Below are positions 45,881 to 55,394 of a stretch of 64,000 bases of DNA, one piece after another. A program made the position numbers and the translations under genes. This stretch comes from Hydrogenophaga sp. RAC07 (lineage in GTDB: Bacteria > Pseudomonadota > Gammaproteobacteria > Burkholderiales > Burkholderiaceae_C): the NCBI RefSeq assembly GCF_001713375.1, contig NZ_CP016449.1, forward strand, positions 4,321,501 through 4,385,500, in the 5' to 3' direction. The notes under the pieces were generated by a model, which saw nothing but the letters and a program-made list of their open reading frames with translations, was not told the DNA's origin and searched no databases. Every line of letters begins with the position of its first letter. The stretch's first letter is position 1.

Positions 45881-47866
45881 TCAACCCGAGAGCAGCTTGT
45901 CTTCGGCCAGCGCCAGCGCCGGCGCCTTGCCGCTGATCACAAGCGTGTCGCCGCCCTGGAGCACCGTCTCATCCGTCAGCGTCGCAGGCATGCCGCTGGC
46001 GTGGCGCAGGCTGACCACCCGCACGCCCACCGCGTGCAGTGCCAGGCTCTCCAGCGTCTTGCCCACATTGCGCCCCGCCGCTGGCAGGGTCACCGTGTTC
46101 AGTCGCTCGTGGTCGATTTCGTCGGCGCCGCTGTCGTCGGCACCGTGGAAGTAACCGCGCAGCAGGTTGTAGCGCGCGTCCCGCTGGTCCTGCACCACCC
46201 GGATCACGCGGCGCATGGGCACACCCACCAGTGCCAGCGCATGGCTGGCCAGCATGAGGCTGGCCTCGATGGCCTCGGGCACGACCTCGGTGGCGCCGGC
46301 CGTGCGCAGCTTTTCCAGGTCGGTGTCGTCCACTGTGCGCACCACCACCGGCACGTTCACCGCCTGCTCGTGCGTGTGGCGCAAGACCTTGAGCGCGCTG
46401 GGCGTGTCCAGATAGGTGATGACCACCGCGCTGGCGCGGTGCAGGCCCGCGGCCATGAGCGCCTGCAGCCGTGCGGCATCGCCAAACACCACCGAATGAC
46501 CGGCGGCGGCGGCCTGGCGCACGCGGTCGGGGTCCAGGTCGAGCGCCATGTAGGGAATGCTCTCGGCTTCGAGCAGGCGCGCCAGGTTTTGCCCGCAGCG
46601 GCCATAGCCACAAATGATCACGTGTTTGTCGGCGTTGATGGCCTTGCGCGCGATCGTCGTCATCTGCACCGACTGCATCAGCCAGTCGCTGCCGACCAGC
46701 CGGGTCACGATGGTGTTGGCGTACAGGATCACGAACGGCGTGGCCAGCATCGACAGCACCATCGACGCCAGGATGGGGTTGAACAGGGCGGGCGGGATCA
46801 GGTTGTTGTTGCCGGCCAGCGTGAGCAGCACCAGGCCGAATTCACCGGCTTGCGCGAGGTACAGGCCGGTGCGCAGCGCCACCCCCATGGGCGCACCGAG
46901 CATGCGCGTGAGCCCGGTGATGAGCGCCAGCTTGAAGCCCACCGACAAGGACAGCAGCAGCAACACCAGCGGCCAGCGGTCGAACACCAGGCGCCAGTCC
47001 AGCATCATGCCGATGGTGATGAAGAACAGGCCCAGCAACACGTCGTGGAAGGGGCGGATGTCGGTTTCCACCTGGTGCTTGAACTCGGTTTCCGAAATCA
47101 GCATGCCGGCCACAAAGGCGCCCAGCGCCAGCGAGAGGCCGGCGTGTTCGGTCAGCCAGGCCAGGCCCAGTGTGATCAGCAGCAGGTTGAGCATGAAGAG
47201 CTCGTCGCTCTTGCGCCGCGCCACCAGCGTGAGCCACCAGCGCATCACTTTCTGGCCGCCGGTGAGCAGCAGCCCCAGCAGCACGATGGCCTTGAGCGTG
47301 GCCCAACCCAGCGCGGGCAGCAGGTCTTCGGGCGCGGCGGCCAGCGCCGGGATGAGCACCAGCAAGGGCACGACGGCCAGATCCTGGAACAGCAGGATGC
47401 CCAACACGCGTTTGCCGTGCTCCGACTCCAGCTCCAGCCGCTCGGCCACCAGCTTGATCACGATGGCCGTGCTGCTCATGGCCATCACGCCGCCCAGCGC
47501 CAGCGCGGTCTGCCAGCTGATGTCCCACCAGGTGGGCAAGAGCACAGTCAGCGCCAGCGACGCCAGGGTCGTGATCAGCACGGTGAGCACCACCTGCGAG
47601 AGACCCAGGCCGAACACCAGGCGCTTCATCGCGCGCAGCTTGGGCAGGCTGAACTCCAGGCCGATCACGAACATGAGGAAGACCACGCCGAATTCCGCCA
47701 GATAGCGGATGCCGCTGGAATCCTGTGCCAGCGCCAGCGCGTTGGGCCCGATCAGCACGCCCACCACCAGATAGCCCAGCATGGGCGGCAGGCGCAGGAA
47801 CCGGCAAGCCACCACGCCCAGCACCGAGGCCAGCAGATACAGGAGCGCGATGTCGAGCGAGGTCAT
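45881..47866 (-). CDS. KefB-type monovalent cation:proton antiporter with RCK domains
   Basis: 661 residues. The N-terminal ~390 residues have about twelve membrane segments of the CPA2 family (LGYLVVGVLIGPNALAL, LALGAFVAGMLISE). They are followed by a TrkA-N/RCK nucleotide-binding domain (HVIICGYGRCGQNLARLL) and a TrkA-C domain at the end. It exports K+ or Na+ in exchange for protons and is probably gated by nucleotide or thiol signals. The start at 47866 is 72 bp from the divergent kdsD, a common gene neighbour in betaproteobacteria. Confidence 0.92.
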   Translation of the reverse strand: MTSLDIALLYLLASVLGVVACRFLRLPPMLGYLVVGVLIGPNALALAQDSSGIRYLAEFGVVFLMFVIGLEFSLPKLRAMKRLVFGLGLSQVVLTVLITTLASLALTVLLPTWWDISWQTALALGGVMAMSSTAIVIKLVAERLELESEHGKRVLGILLFQDLAVVPLLVLIPALAAAPEDLLPALGWATLKAIVLLGLLLTGGQKVMRWWLTLVARRKSDELFMLNLLLITLGLAWLTEHAGLSLALGAFVAGMLISETEFKHQVETDIRPFHDVLLGLFFITIGMMLDWRLVFDRWPLVLLLLSLSVGFKLALITGLTRMLGAPMGVALRTGLYLAQAGEFGLVLLTLAGNNNLIPPALFNPILASMVLSMLATPFVILYANTIVTRLVGSDWLMQSVQMTTIARKAINADKHVIICGYGRCGQNLARLLEAESIPYMALDLDPDRVRQAAAAGHSVVFGDAARLQALMAAGLHRASAVVITYLDTPSALKVLRHTHEQAVNVPVVVRTVDDTDLEKLRTAGATEVVPEAIEASLMLASHALALVGVPMRRVIRVVQDQRDARYNLLRGYFHGADDSGADEIDHERLNTVTLPAAGRNVGKTLESLALHAVGVRVVSLRHASGMPATLTDETVLQGGDTLVISGKAPALALAEDKLLSG

Positions 47867-47938
47867 GCGGCATGTTAACGGCCGGTGCTCTTGCGGCGGG
47901 GGCGGCACTGCCGACAGACCCACGGCGATAATCCAGCC

Positions 47939-48937
47939 ATGACCCTGCCCGCCACCTTTGATGCCGCCCGCGCCCTGGCGATGGCCCGTGAGACGCTGAG
48001 CATCGAGGCGCAGGCCGTGACAGCCATGGCCCTGCGCGTGAACGACAGCTTTGCCACCGCCGTGGCCACCATGTTGTCGTGCAGCGGCCGTGTGGTCGTC
48101 ATGGGCATGGGCAAAAGCGGCCACATCGGCCGCAAGATCGCCGCCACGCTGGCCTCCACCGGCACACCCGCGCAATTTGTGCACCCCGCCGAAGCCAGCC
48201 ATGGCGACCTGGGCATGGTCACCGCCGCCGACGTGGTGCTGGGCATCAGCAACAGCGGCGAGAGCGAAGAACTCACCGCCATCCTCCCGCTCATCAAGCG
48301 CATGGGCGTGCCACTGATCGCGCTCACCGGGCGGTCCGGTTCCACGCTGGCGCGCCACGCGCTCGCCGTGCTGGACAGCTCGGTCGACAAGGAGGCCTGT
48401 CCACACAACCTGGCCCCAACCGCCAGCACCACCGCTCAACTGGCCATGGGCGACGCGCTCGCCGTGGCCTTGCTCGATGCGCGCGGCTTCAAGGCCGATG
48501 ACTTTGCCCGCTCGCATCCCGGTGGCGCGCTCGGGCGCAAGCTGCTCACCCATGTGAGCGACGTGATGCGCAGCGGGGACGACGTGCCGCGCGTGAGCCC
48601 AGAGGCCAGCCTGATGGAGCTCATGGGCGTCATCAGCGCCAAGGGACTGGGCATGAGCGCGGTGGTCGACGCCGACGACAACGTGCTCGGCATCTTCACC
48701 GACGGCGACCTGCGCCGCCTGATTGAAAAGACCGGCAGCAGCGCCGACCTGCGCACCCTGCGCGCGGTCGACGTGATGCACGCCCAGCCGCGCACCGTGC
48801 GGGCCGACGCGCTCGCGGTGGAAGCCGCCGGCGTGATGGAAGCCAGCCGCATCACCAGCGTGCTGGTGGTCGATGCGCAGGGTCGTCTCATCGGTGCGCT
48901 CAACACCAACGACCTGATGCGTTCGAAAGTGATCTGA
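47939..48937 (+). CDS. kdsD: arabinose-5-phosphate isomerase KdsD
   Basis: 332 residues. The N-terminal SIS domain (VVVMGMGKSGHIGRKIAATL, SNSGESEEL) is followed by two CBS domains (about 205-332). It interconverts ribulose-5-P and arabinose-5-P, the first committed step to Kdo in lipopolysaccharide. It is immediately followed by kdsC with no spacing. Confidence 0.96.
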   Translation: MTLPATFDAARALAMARETLSIEAQAVTAMALRVNDSFATAVATMLSCSGRVVVMGMGKSGHIGRKIAATLASTGTPAQFVHPAEASHGDLGMVTAADVVLGISNSGESEELTAILPLIKRMGVPLIALTGRSGSTLARHALAVLDSSVDKEACPHNLAPTASTTAQLAMGDALAVALLDARGFKADDFARSHPGGALGRKLLTHVSDVMRSGDDVPRVSPEASLMELMGVISAKGLGMSAVVDADDNVLGIFTDGDLRRLIEKTGSSADLRTLRAVDVMHAQPRTVRADALAVEAAGVMEASRITSVLVVDAQGRLIGALNTNDLMRSKVI

Positions 48938-49501
48938 ATGAACGCCTTGCCCGCCCTGCGCCCGGCGCTGAACTTCGCACCCGACCTGCTGCTGCAGGCG
49001 CAGGGCATCCGCGTGGTGTTCCTTGATGTGGACGGTGTGCTCACCGACGGCGGCCTGTACTTCAGCGAGTCGGGCGAAACCCTCAAGCGCTTCCACACCC
49101 TGGACGGGCACGGCATCAAGCTGCTGCAGCGCGCCGGCATCACGCCGGCGGTGGTGACCGGCCGCGACTCGGCGGCGCTGCGCGCGCGCCTGAAGGCCCT
49201 GGGCGTGGCACACGCGCGCTTCGGCACCGAAGACAAGTGCCCCGCCGCCGAAGAGATCCTGGCCGAACTGGGCCTGGACTGGTCGGCCGCCGCCGCCATG
49301 GGCGACGACTGGCCCGACCTGCCCATGCTGCGCCGCGCCGCCCTGGCCTGCGCGCCCTCCACCGCCCATGCCGAGGTGCTGGCCGTGGCGCACCACGTCA
49401 CCACCCGCCTGCCCGGTGCGGGTGCCGTGCGCGACCTGTGCGACCTGCTGCTCGTGGCCAGTGGTGTCTATGCCCGCGAACTCGAAGCGGCGGCCCGATG
49501 A
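48938..49501 (+). CDS. kdsC: 3-deoxy-D-manno-octulosonate 8-phosphate phosphatase KdsC
   Basis: 187 residues, HAD superfamily with VVFLDVDGVLTDGGL (catalytic Asp pair) and GDDWPDLPML. It removes the phosphate from Kdo-8-P. The ATG directly follows the kdsD stop. Its stop overlaps lptC by 4 bp, so the three genes are coupled. Confidence 0.96.
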   Translation: MNALPALRPALNFAPDLLLQAQGIRVVFLDVDGVLTDGGLYFSESGETLKRFHTLDGHGIKLLQRAGITPAVVTGRDSAALRARLKALGVAHARFGTEDKCPAAEEILAELGLDWSAAAAMGDDWPDLPMLRRAALACAPSTAHAEVLAVAHHVTTRLPGAGAVRDLCDLLLVASGVYARELEAAAR

Positions 49502-50169
49502 GTCCGTCCGACCCGCTGGACTTTCTGGACACGGTTGATCTGACCGAGCCCGCCGCCCGGCTGCCCAAGCGCAAACCCAAGCTGCTGGACCGCATCTCCA
49601 TCTACCTGCCCGTGATGCTCATGGGCCTGTTGGCGCTGGCGTCGTATTGGCTGTTGCGCGCCACACCGGCACCAGAAGCGCCGCAGGCAGCACGCCCGGT
49701 GAGCAGCGAGCCCGACTATTTCATGCGCGGTTTTTCGGTCAAGGCCTTCGATGCCGACGGTTCGCTCAAATCGGAAGTGCTGGGCGACGAAGCGCGGCAC
49801 CACCCCGACGACGACCGCATCGAAATCGACAACGCGCGCATCCGCAACATCGGCCCCGAAGGCCGGCCCACCGTGGCCACGGCGAAGCTCGTCACCACCA
49901 ACGCCGACAACAGCCAGTTCATCCTGCAGGGTGACGCCGTGGTGGTGCGCGAAGCCGCCGTCGGGCCGGACGGCGAGACCTTGCCCCGGCTGGAATTCCG
50001 GGGCGAGTACCTCAAGGTGTTCGTCGACCCCGAACGGGTCATCTCCGACCAGCCGGTCACCCTGCTGCGCGGCACCGACCGCCTGGTCGCCAACTCGCTC
50101 GACTACCGCGGCGACACCGGCGTGGCCGATTTCAAGGGCCGGGTGAAGGCCCAGCTGATTCCCCGCTGA
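49498..50169 (+). CDS. lptC: lipopolysaccharide export protein LptC
   Basis: 223 residues. One N-terminal membrane helix (about 34-54) is followed by a periplasmic beta-jellyroll (FMRGFSVKAFDADGSLKSEV and further repeats). It links the LptBFG extractor to LptA. Unlike many relatives, lptA does not follow here; a short-chain dehydrogenase gene does. Confidence 0.93.
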   Translation: MSPSDPLDFLDTVDLTEPAARLPKRKPKLLDRISIYLPVMLMGLLALASYWLLRATPAPEAPQAARPVSSEPDYFMRGFSVKAFDADGSLKSEVLGDEARHHPDDDRIEIDNARIRNIGPEGRPTVATAKLVTTNADNSQFILQGDAVVVREAAVGPDGETLPRLEFRGEYLKVFVDPERVISDQPVTLLRGTDRLVANSLDYRGDTGVADFKGRVKAQLIPR

Positions 50170-50174
50170 GCGCC

Positions 50175-50981
50175 ATGTCGAACCCACATTCCCCAGCGCC
50201 ATTGGCATTCATCACCGGCGCTTCCAGCGGCATCGGCCAGGCCCTGGCGGCCCGCTTTGCCCGCAGCGGCTACCGGCTCGCCCTGGTGGCGCGGCGCACC
50301 GCCGACATGCAGGCCTTTGCCGATGCCCACGGCTGGGGCCCCGACCGCTGCCGCGTCTATGGTGCCGATGTGGCCGACATCCAGAGCATCGTGGCCGCGG
50401 GGCAGGCGTGCCTGGCAGCACAGGGCGTGCCCGACGTGGTGGTGGCCAACGCGGGTGTGAGCATCGGCATGGACACGCGCGAACGCGACGACCTGGACGT
50501 GATGGCACGCACCTTCGCACTCAACAACACCGGTGTGGCCGCCACCTTCCACCCGTTCGTGGCGGCCATGGCCGCGCGCGGCAGCGGCGCGCTGGTGGGC
50601 ATCGCCAGCGTGGCCGCCATCCGCGGCCTGCCCGGGCACGGCGCGTACTGCGCGAGCAAGGCTGCCGTGGTGGCGTATTGCGAGAGCTTGCGTGGTGAAC
50701 TGCGCGGCAGTGGCGTGTCGGTGGTGACCTTGTTGCCCGGCTACGTGGACACCCCGCTGACGCGCGAGAACCGCTATGCCATGCCGTTCCTGTTGAGCCC
50801 GGAGACCTTTGCCGACCGGGCGTTTGATGCCATCGTGGGCGGCGTGAGCTACCGCGTGATTCCGTGGCAGATGGGCGTGGTGGCCAAGTTGCTGCGCCTG
50901 TTGCCCAACGCCTGGTTCGATCGCGCCCTGGCGGGTCGAGCGCGCAAGCACCGCCAAGGCGGGGGCAAGAGCGACGCTTGA
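50175..50981 (+). CDS. short-chain dehydrogenase/reductase
   Basis: 268 residues. The Rossmann start is FITGASSGIGQALAARFARS, the VVANAGVS segment is present, and the active site is YCASKAAV (Tyr-x3-Lys). It is a classical SDR that uses NAD(P)H; the substrate is unknown. It starts 5 bp after lptC and so belongs to the kdsD-kdsC-lptC operon, which ends here at a hairpin terminator. Confidence 0.9.
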   Translation: MSNPHSPAPLAFITGASSGIGQALAARFARSGYRLALVARRTADMQAFADAHGWGPDRCRVYGADVADIQSIVAAGQACLAAQGVPDVVVANAGVSIGMDTRERDDLDVMARTFALNNTGVAATFHPFVAAMAARGSGALVGIASVAAIRGLPGHGAYCASKAAVVAYCESLRGELRGSGVSVVTLLPGYVDTPLTRENRYAMPFLLSPETFADRAFDAIVGGVSYRVIPWQMGVVAKLLRLLPNAWFDRALAGRARKHRQGGGKSDA

Positions 50982-51006
50982 CTAGACCGCTTTTGCAGCG
51001 CCCATG

Positions 51007-51040
51007 AAAAAAGCCCTGGGGCCATGCCGCAGGGCTTTTT
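51007..51040. terminator. bidirectional terminator between the SDR and RNA-binding-protein genes
   Basis: Stem AAAAGCCCTG / CAGGGCTTTT (51009-51018 and 51030-51039) with an 11-base loop and T/A runs on both sides. It serves the plus-strand operon ending at 50981 and the minus-strand gene ending at 51098. Confidence 0.85.
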
Positions 51041-51097
51041 GTCCTGGCTGATCAGCGAATCCTCAGACTCGCTGCATCGAGCTGATCGGGTAGTCGA

Positions 51098-51529
51098 TCA
51101 GTAGCCGCCACGGCCACCGCCGCCGCCGCCACCTTCACGACGGCCACCGCCACCGCCGCCACCACCGTAGGGGCTGCGGAAGCCGCCGTCGCTGCCGCCA
51201 CCGCCGCCGCCACCACCGTAGCCGCCGCCGCCACTGCGGCCGCCGCCGAAGCCGCCGCCACCGGAGCGGGGAGGACGGGCTTCCATCGGACGGGCTTCGT
51301 TCACCACCAGGCTGCGACCGCCCAGGGACTGGCCGTTCATGCCTTCAACAGCGGCTTGCGCTTCGGCATCGTTGCCCATTTCGACAAAGCCGAAACCTTT
51401 GGAGCGGCCGGTATCGCGCTCCATCATGACTTTGGCGCTGTTGACCGAGCCATAAGCGCTGAATGCTTGCTGCAGGTCTTCGTCGCGGACGGTGTATGGC
51501 AGGTTGCCAACGTACAGTTTGTTGCCCAT
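51098..51529 (-). CDS. glycine-rich RNA-binding protein (single RRM)
   Basis: 143 residues. One RRM (about 1-80) has RNP2 KLYVGNLPY and RNP1 SKGFGFVEM. It is followed by a Gly/Arg/Tyr-rich tail of about 60 residues with RGG-like pieces. Such proteins are common in betaproteobacteria and cyanobacteria and are often cold-inducible RNA chaperones. A good ribosome site (AGGAG) precedes the ATG. Confidence 0.93.
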   Translation of the reverse strand: MGNKLYVGNLPYTVRDEDLQQAFSAYGSVNSAKVMMERDTGRSKGFGFVEMGNDAEAQAAVEGMNGQSLGGRSLVVNEARPMEARPPRSGGGGFGGGRSGGGGYGGGGGGGGSDGGFRSPYGGGGGGGGRREGGGGGGGRGGY

Positions 51530-51739
51530 GTTCGGGACTCCTAATAACACTGATGAAAATAGCGATGGAGCCCCGTTAGCACACAAAACCTGTAGCACGC
51601 GAAACCGACCGATCACTTGTCAAAACGAGCGCCTTGGGCGCTCGCCAGAGGATTATGCGCGCAGCGCCGCGAAAACAGTAACTATTTTTCAGGACGCTCC
51701 CGCCCCTTTTGGCCCCGACGCGGCTGAACAACACCGAGC

Positions 51740-52555
51740 TCAAGACGAGGGGCGGCGACGGTAGATCAGGTGATAGGCCAGGCCCACGAGGACGCTTCCG
51801 CCCATCAGATTGCCGGCGATCACCGGCAGCAGGTTGCCCGCCATGCCCGCCCAGGTCACCGCGTTGGCGCCGGCGCTGTCGGAAGCCTGAACCAGCATGG
51901 CCAGGGGAAACAGGTACATGTTGGCGATGCTGTGCTCGAACCCGGCCGCCACAAAGGTGGTGACGGGAAACACCACGGCAATGGCCTTGTCGACCACACT
52001 GCGCCCCGCCATCGCCATCCAGACGGCCAGGCACACAAGCACGTTGCACAGCATCCCGCGAAAGAACGCCTCGGACCACGGCAGGGCTTGTTTGGCCAAC
52101 GCGATGCGCACCACCTGTTCCCCGATCGCGCCACCGTTCATGGCGGTGTGGCCGCTCGCATGCACGAGCAATGCGAGCCCTGCGGCACCCACGAAATTGG
52201 CGGCACAGACCAGCAGCCAGTTGCGCAACAGCTCGCGGGTGCTGATCTGCCGGTCGGCCCAGGCCATGGCCAGCAGGTTGTTGCCGGTGAAGAGTTCGGC
52301 GCCGGCCACCACCACCAGCATCAGCCCAAGCGAAAACACCAGGCCACCGAGCAGCTGCCCGGTGGCAAAGCCCAGGCCCGGGTCGGATTTGACGATCACG
52401 AAGAACAGCGAGCCCAAGCCGATGAAGGCGCCGGCCAGAACGCCCAGCAGGCACAGTGGCAGCGTGGCCATGCGCGCCTTGGCCACGCCCACACTTTCCA
52501 CGCGCTGGGCCACTTCGCGCGGCGCATAGGCATCGAGTCCGTAGAGTTCCGACAT
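51740..52555 (-). CDS. formate/nitrite transporter (FNT) family channel
   Basis: 271 residues with six membrane segments. FNT hallmarks are AGAFIGLGSLFF, AGAELFTGNNL, CNVLVCLAVWMA and GFEHSIANMY. FNT proteins form pentameric channels for formate, nitrite or hydrosulfide. No neighbour identifies which. It is divergent from metX. Confidence 0.9.
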   Translation of the reverse strand: MSELYGLDAYAPREVAQRVESVGVAKARMATLPLCLLGVLAGAFIGLGSLFFVIVKSDPGLGFATGQLLGGLVFSLGLMLVVVAGAELFTGNNLLAMAWADRQISTRELLRNWLLVCAANFVGAAGLALLVHASGHTAMNGGAIGEQVVRIALAKQALPWSEAFFRGMLCNVLVCLAVWMAMAGRSVVDKAIAVVFPVTTFVAAGFEHSIANMYLFPLAMLVQASDSAGANAVTWAGMAGNLLPVIAGNLMGGSVLVGLAYHLIYRRRPSS

Positions 52556-52603
52556 GGCGGGTGGAGGTGTTGGGAGCCGCGGGATCGGGCGCTTCAATTT
52601 ATA

Positions 52604-52617
52604 CTGTCAAATGACAG
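52604..52617. promoter_or_regulatory. short palindrome between divergent FNT and metX genes
   Basis: CTGTCAAATGACAG (arms CTGTCA/TGACAG, two-base centre) lies in the 193-bp divergent promoter region. It is next to a TATAAAT-like -10 on the minus strand and could bind a regulator. No known consensus is claimed. Confidence 0.35.
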
Positions 52618-52748
52618 CGCCGATTTGTTCCGAATTGCGGGCGCTTTAAAAATGCCGCTAAAGAAGAGACTCCTGGTCCAGCTTCCCGGTCTCGCTCTTG
52701 GCGGCATCGGGATTTTTTTCGGGCGCGCGCCGCCCACAGGACACCAGA

Positions 52749-53918
52749 TTGATCGTCACGCCCCAAACGTTCCGGTTCACCGAACCGCTGCCGCTGCGCA
52801 GCGGCGCCAGCCTGCCCGCCTACGAACTCGTGGTGGAGACCTACGGCACCCTCAACGCCGAGCGCTCCAACGCGGTCCTCATCTGCCACGCGCTCAATGC
52901 ATCGCACCATGTGGCGGGCCGGCACGCCGACGAACACGGCAAGCCGATGCCGCGCAGCGAAGGCTGGTGGGACAACATGATCGGACCCGGCAAGCCGGTG
53001 GACACCGAGCGCTTCTTCGTGATCGGCGTGAACAACCTGGGCTCGTGTTTCGGCTCCACTGGCCCCACCCACATCAACCCGGCCACGGGAGCGCCCTGGG
53101 GTGCGGACTTTCCGGTGGTCACGGTGGAAGACTGGGTGGACGCGCAGGCACGGCTGCTCGACGCCATGGGCATCCAGACCCTGGCCGCCGTGATGGGTGG
53201 CAGCCTGGGCGGCATGCAGACCCTGAGCTGGACCCTGCAGTACCCCGACCGTGTGCGCCACGCGGTGGTGGTGGCCAGCGCGCCCAACCTCACGGCCGAG
53301 AACATTGCTTTCAATGAGGTGGCGCGCCGCGCCATCGTGACCGACCCCGATTTCCATGGCGGCCACTACCTGCGCGAGGGCACCCTGCCCCGGCGCGGCC
53401 TGCGCATCGCCCGCATGATCGGCCACATCACGTACTTGAGCGACGACGTGATGAACGAGAAGTTTGGACGCAGCCTGAGGTCGAGCAACGACGCCGATCC
53501 GACAGCGGCGGCCGAACTGGCCTACCGCTACACCACCCAAGATGTGGAGTTCCAGATCGAGAGCTATCTGCGGTACCAAGGCGACAAGTTCAGCGAGTAC
53601 TTCGATGCGAACACCTACCTGCTCATCACCCGCGCGCTGGACTACTTCGACCCCGCGCGCGAGCACGACGGCAATCTGAGTGCCGCGCTGGCGAAGGCGC
53701 GCGCAAAGTTCCTGCTGGTGAGCTTCACCACCGACTGGCGCTTCTCGCCCAAGCGCAGCCGCGAAATCGTCAAGGCCTTGCTGGAGAACCGGCGCGACGT
53801 GAGCTACGCCGAGATCGATGCGCCGCACGGGCACGACGCCTTCTTGCTCGACGATCCGCGCTACCTCAACGCGGTGCGCGCCTACTTTGACCAGACCATC
53901 GCGGGAGGTTTGACATGA
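52749..53918 (+). CDS. metX: homoserine O-acetyl/succinyltransferase MetX
   Basis: 389 residues from a TTG start at 52749 ([16 protein letters not shown]), with AGGA about 7 bases before it. A TTG 51 bp upstream would add 17 unusual residues. The alpha/beta-hydrolase fold has nucleophile Ser in [12 protein letters not shown] and the C-terminal Asp/His pair (HGHDAFLLD). It acylates homoserine in methionine synthesis. It overlaps metW by 4 bp, the usual pairing. Confidence 0.93.
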   Translation: MIVTPQTFRFTEPLPLRSGASLPAYELVVETYGTLNAERSNAVLICHALNASHHVAGRHADEHGKPMPRSEGWWDNMIGPGKPVDTERFFVIGVNNLGSCFGSTGPTHINPATGAPWGADFPVVTVEDWVDAQARLLDAMGIQTLAAVMGGSLGGMQTLSWTLQYPDRVRHAVVVASAPNLTAENIAFNEVARRAIVTDPDFHGGHYLREGTLPRRGLRIARMIGHITYLSDDVMNEKFGRSLRSSNDADPTAAAELAYRYTTQDVEFQIESYLRYQGDKFSEYFDANTYLLITRALDYFDPAREHDGNLSAALAKARAKFLLVSFTTDWRFSPKRSREIVKALLENRRDVSYAEIDAPHGHDAFLLDDPRYLNAVRAYFDQTIAGGLT

Positions 53919-54496
53919 GCGATACCCGCCTGATGGAATCCATCGCCCGCCTCGTGCCGCCCGGCTCGCGCGTGCTCGACCTGGGCTGCGGCGACGGCGC
54001 CATGCTGGCCCACCTGCAGGCCACGCGCGCCTGCAGCGGCTACGGGGTGGAGATCGACGACGCCAAAGTGCTGGCCTGCGTGCGCCGCGGTGTGAACGTG
54101 TTGCAGCTCAACCTGGAAGACGGCCTGAGCACCTTCGGCGACAACGCGTTTGACGTGGTGCTGCAGATCGACACGCTGCAACACCTGCGCAATGCCGAAA
54201 CCATGCTGCGCGAGACGGCGCGCGTGGGCCGCATCGGTGTGGTGGCCTTTCCCAACTTCGCCCACTGGCCCAACCGGCTGGCCGTGGTGCAGGGCCGCAT
54301 GCCGGTGACCAAGCGCCTGCCCTACCAGTGGTACGACACGCCCAACATCCGCGTGGGCACGCACGCCGACTTCGAGGTGCTGGCCCGGCGCAACGGTCTG
54401 ACCATCGAGAAAAGTTTCGGCCTGCACGAGGGCGAAGAAGTGCACCGCTGGCCCAATCTCATGGCCAGCACGGCCGTCTTCAGGTTCACGACCTGA
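53915..54496 (+). CDS. metW: methionine biosynthesis protein MetW
   Basis: 193 residues. A class-I methyltransferase fold has the SAM motif [12 protein letters not shown] (near 20-31). MetW partners MetX in beta/gamma-proteobacteria and is required for full acyltransferase function. The ATG overlaps the metX stop (ATGA). Confidence 0.95.
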   Translation: MSDTRLMESIARLVPPGSRVLDLGCGDGAMLAHLQATRACSGYGVEIDDAKVLACVRRGVNVLQLNLEDGLSTFGDNAFDVVLQIDTLQHLRNAETMLRETARVGRIGVVAFPNFAHWPNRLAVVQGRMPVTKRLPYQWYDTPNIRVGTHADFEVLARRNGLTIEKSFGLHEGEEVHRWPNLMASTAVFRFTT

Positions 54497-54502
54497 GCCG
54501 GT

Positions 54503-55183
54503 TCAGGCGCGCGCGGCCTCCCGCGCCGCGTCGGCTGCAAAGTCGCCTTCGATCCGCTGGTCCGCGGTGATCGACGGGTAGACCTCGGCAAACACGGTCC
54601 GGATCTGCTCCAGTGGCAGATCGTCGAAGCTGCCGTGATCGTTCACGTACTCCATGTGCTGGCGGCCCGCGCGGTCGAACGCGTGGTACAGCGAATCGTG
54701 CACGCCGTCGAACTCGAGCGGCAGCAGGCCGAACTTGTCGCACAGCTCGATGTTGAAGGCCGGCGTGGCCTTGCGCCAGGCGCCCTCGATCCACAACTCG
54801 GTGTAGCCATGCCAGGCGAAGACGTCGGTCTTCATGGTCTGGCGCAGCTTTTCGGTGGAGAGGTGGTTCTTCACGTCGGCAAACCCCAGCCGCGCCGGAA
54901 TGCCTGCCGCACGCGCCACCGCTGCCAGCAGCACCGCCTTGGGCACACACCAGCCGAAGCCTTGCGCCAGCACGGTGCTGGCGGTCATGCCGTGGTCGGA
55001 CAGGTCGATGCGGTAGGGGTCGTAGCGCACCTGGTCGCGCACCGCGAGGTAGAGCGCCACCGCCTTTTCCCGGTCGTCTGCGCCTTGCGCATGGGTCTGC
55101 GCAAACGACACGACGGCGGGGTGGTCGCTGTTGATCTGGGGCGTGGCTGACAGGTGTTGGGGCGTGGGGCGGGCGGTGGGCAT
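54503..55183 (-). CDS. transglutaminase-like domain protein
   Basis: 226 residues. The papain-like core has Cys in GFGWCVPKA, His in WHGYTELW and a following Asp, so a complete transglutaminase/protease triad is plausible. There is no signal peptide or membrane segment, so it is probably cytosolic. It is convergent with metW (6 bp between stops). The substrate is unknown. Related stand-alone proteins are usually annotated simply as transglutaminase family. Confidence 0.85.
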   Translation of the reverse strand: MPTARPTPQHLSATPQINSDHPAVVSFAQTHAQGADDREKAVALYLAVRDQVRYDPYRIDLSDHGMTASTVLAQGFGWCVPKAVLLAAVARAAGIPARLGFADVKNHLSTEKLRQTMKTDVFAWHGYTELWIEGAWRKATPAFNIELCDKFGLLPLEFDGVHDSLYHAFDRAGRQHMEYVNDHGSFDDLPLEQIRTVFAEVYPSITADQRIEGDFAADAAREAARA

Positions 55184-55351
55184 GGGTGCAAGTTAGCAGA
55201 CACCGCGGATCGCTGGCGACGCGTGCGGGACTGAACGCCAAGGCGCACACCGCCGACCTGTTGTTTGCACTTAAGTACTGCGTCGCGCCTCAAGCAGCGG
55301 GAATGGACACGCTTTGTCCGCTTTTTTCCGACTTCAGCCCGCGCCCGGCCG

Positions 55352-55359
55352 GCCGATAT
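55352..55359 (+). promoter_or_regulatory. possible flagellar sigma-28 -10 element before cheW
   Basis: GCCGATAT matches the FliA -10 consensus GCCGATAA at 7 of 8 bases and lies 36 bp before the cheW ATG. The -35 side, 15 bases upstream, reads TTCA against TAAA and is weak. Chemotaxis genes are typical FliA targets. Confidence 0.4.
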
Positions 55360-55394
55360 TCCATGGACCAACCCGAAAAACCGAGGACCAACCC

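Noticed and set aside
47867..49396. Apparent long N-terminal extension of the KefB-type antiporter
   Set aside because: The frame stays open by chance across the divergent kdsD-kdsC genes. Membrane-protein homology starts at 47866.
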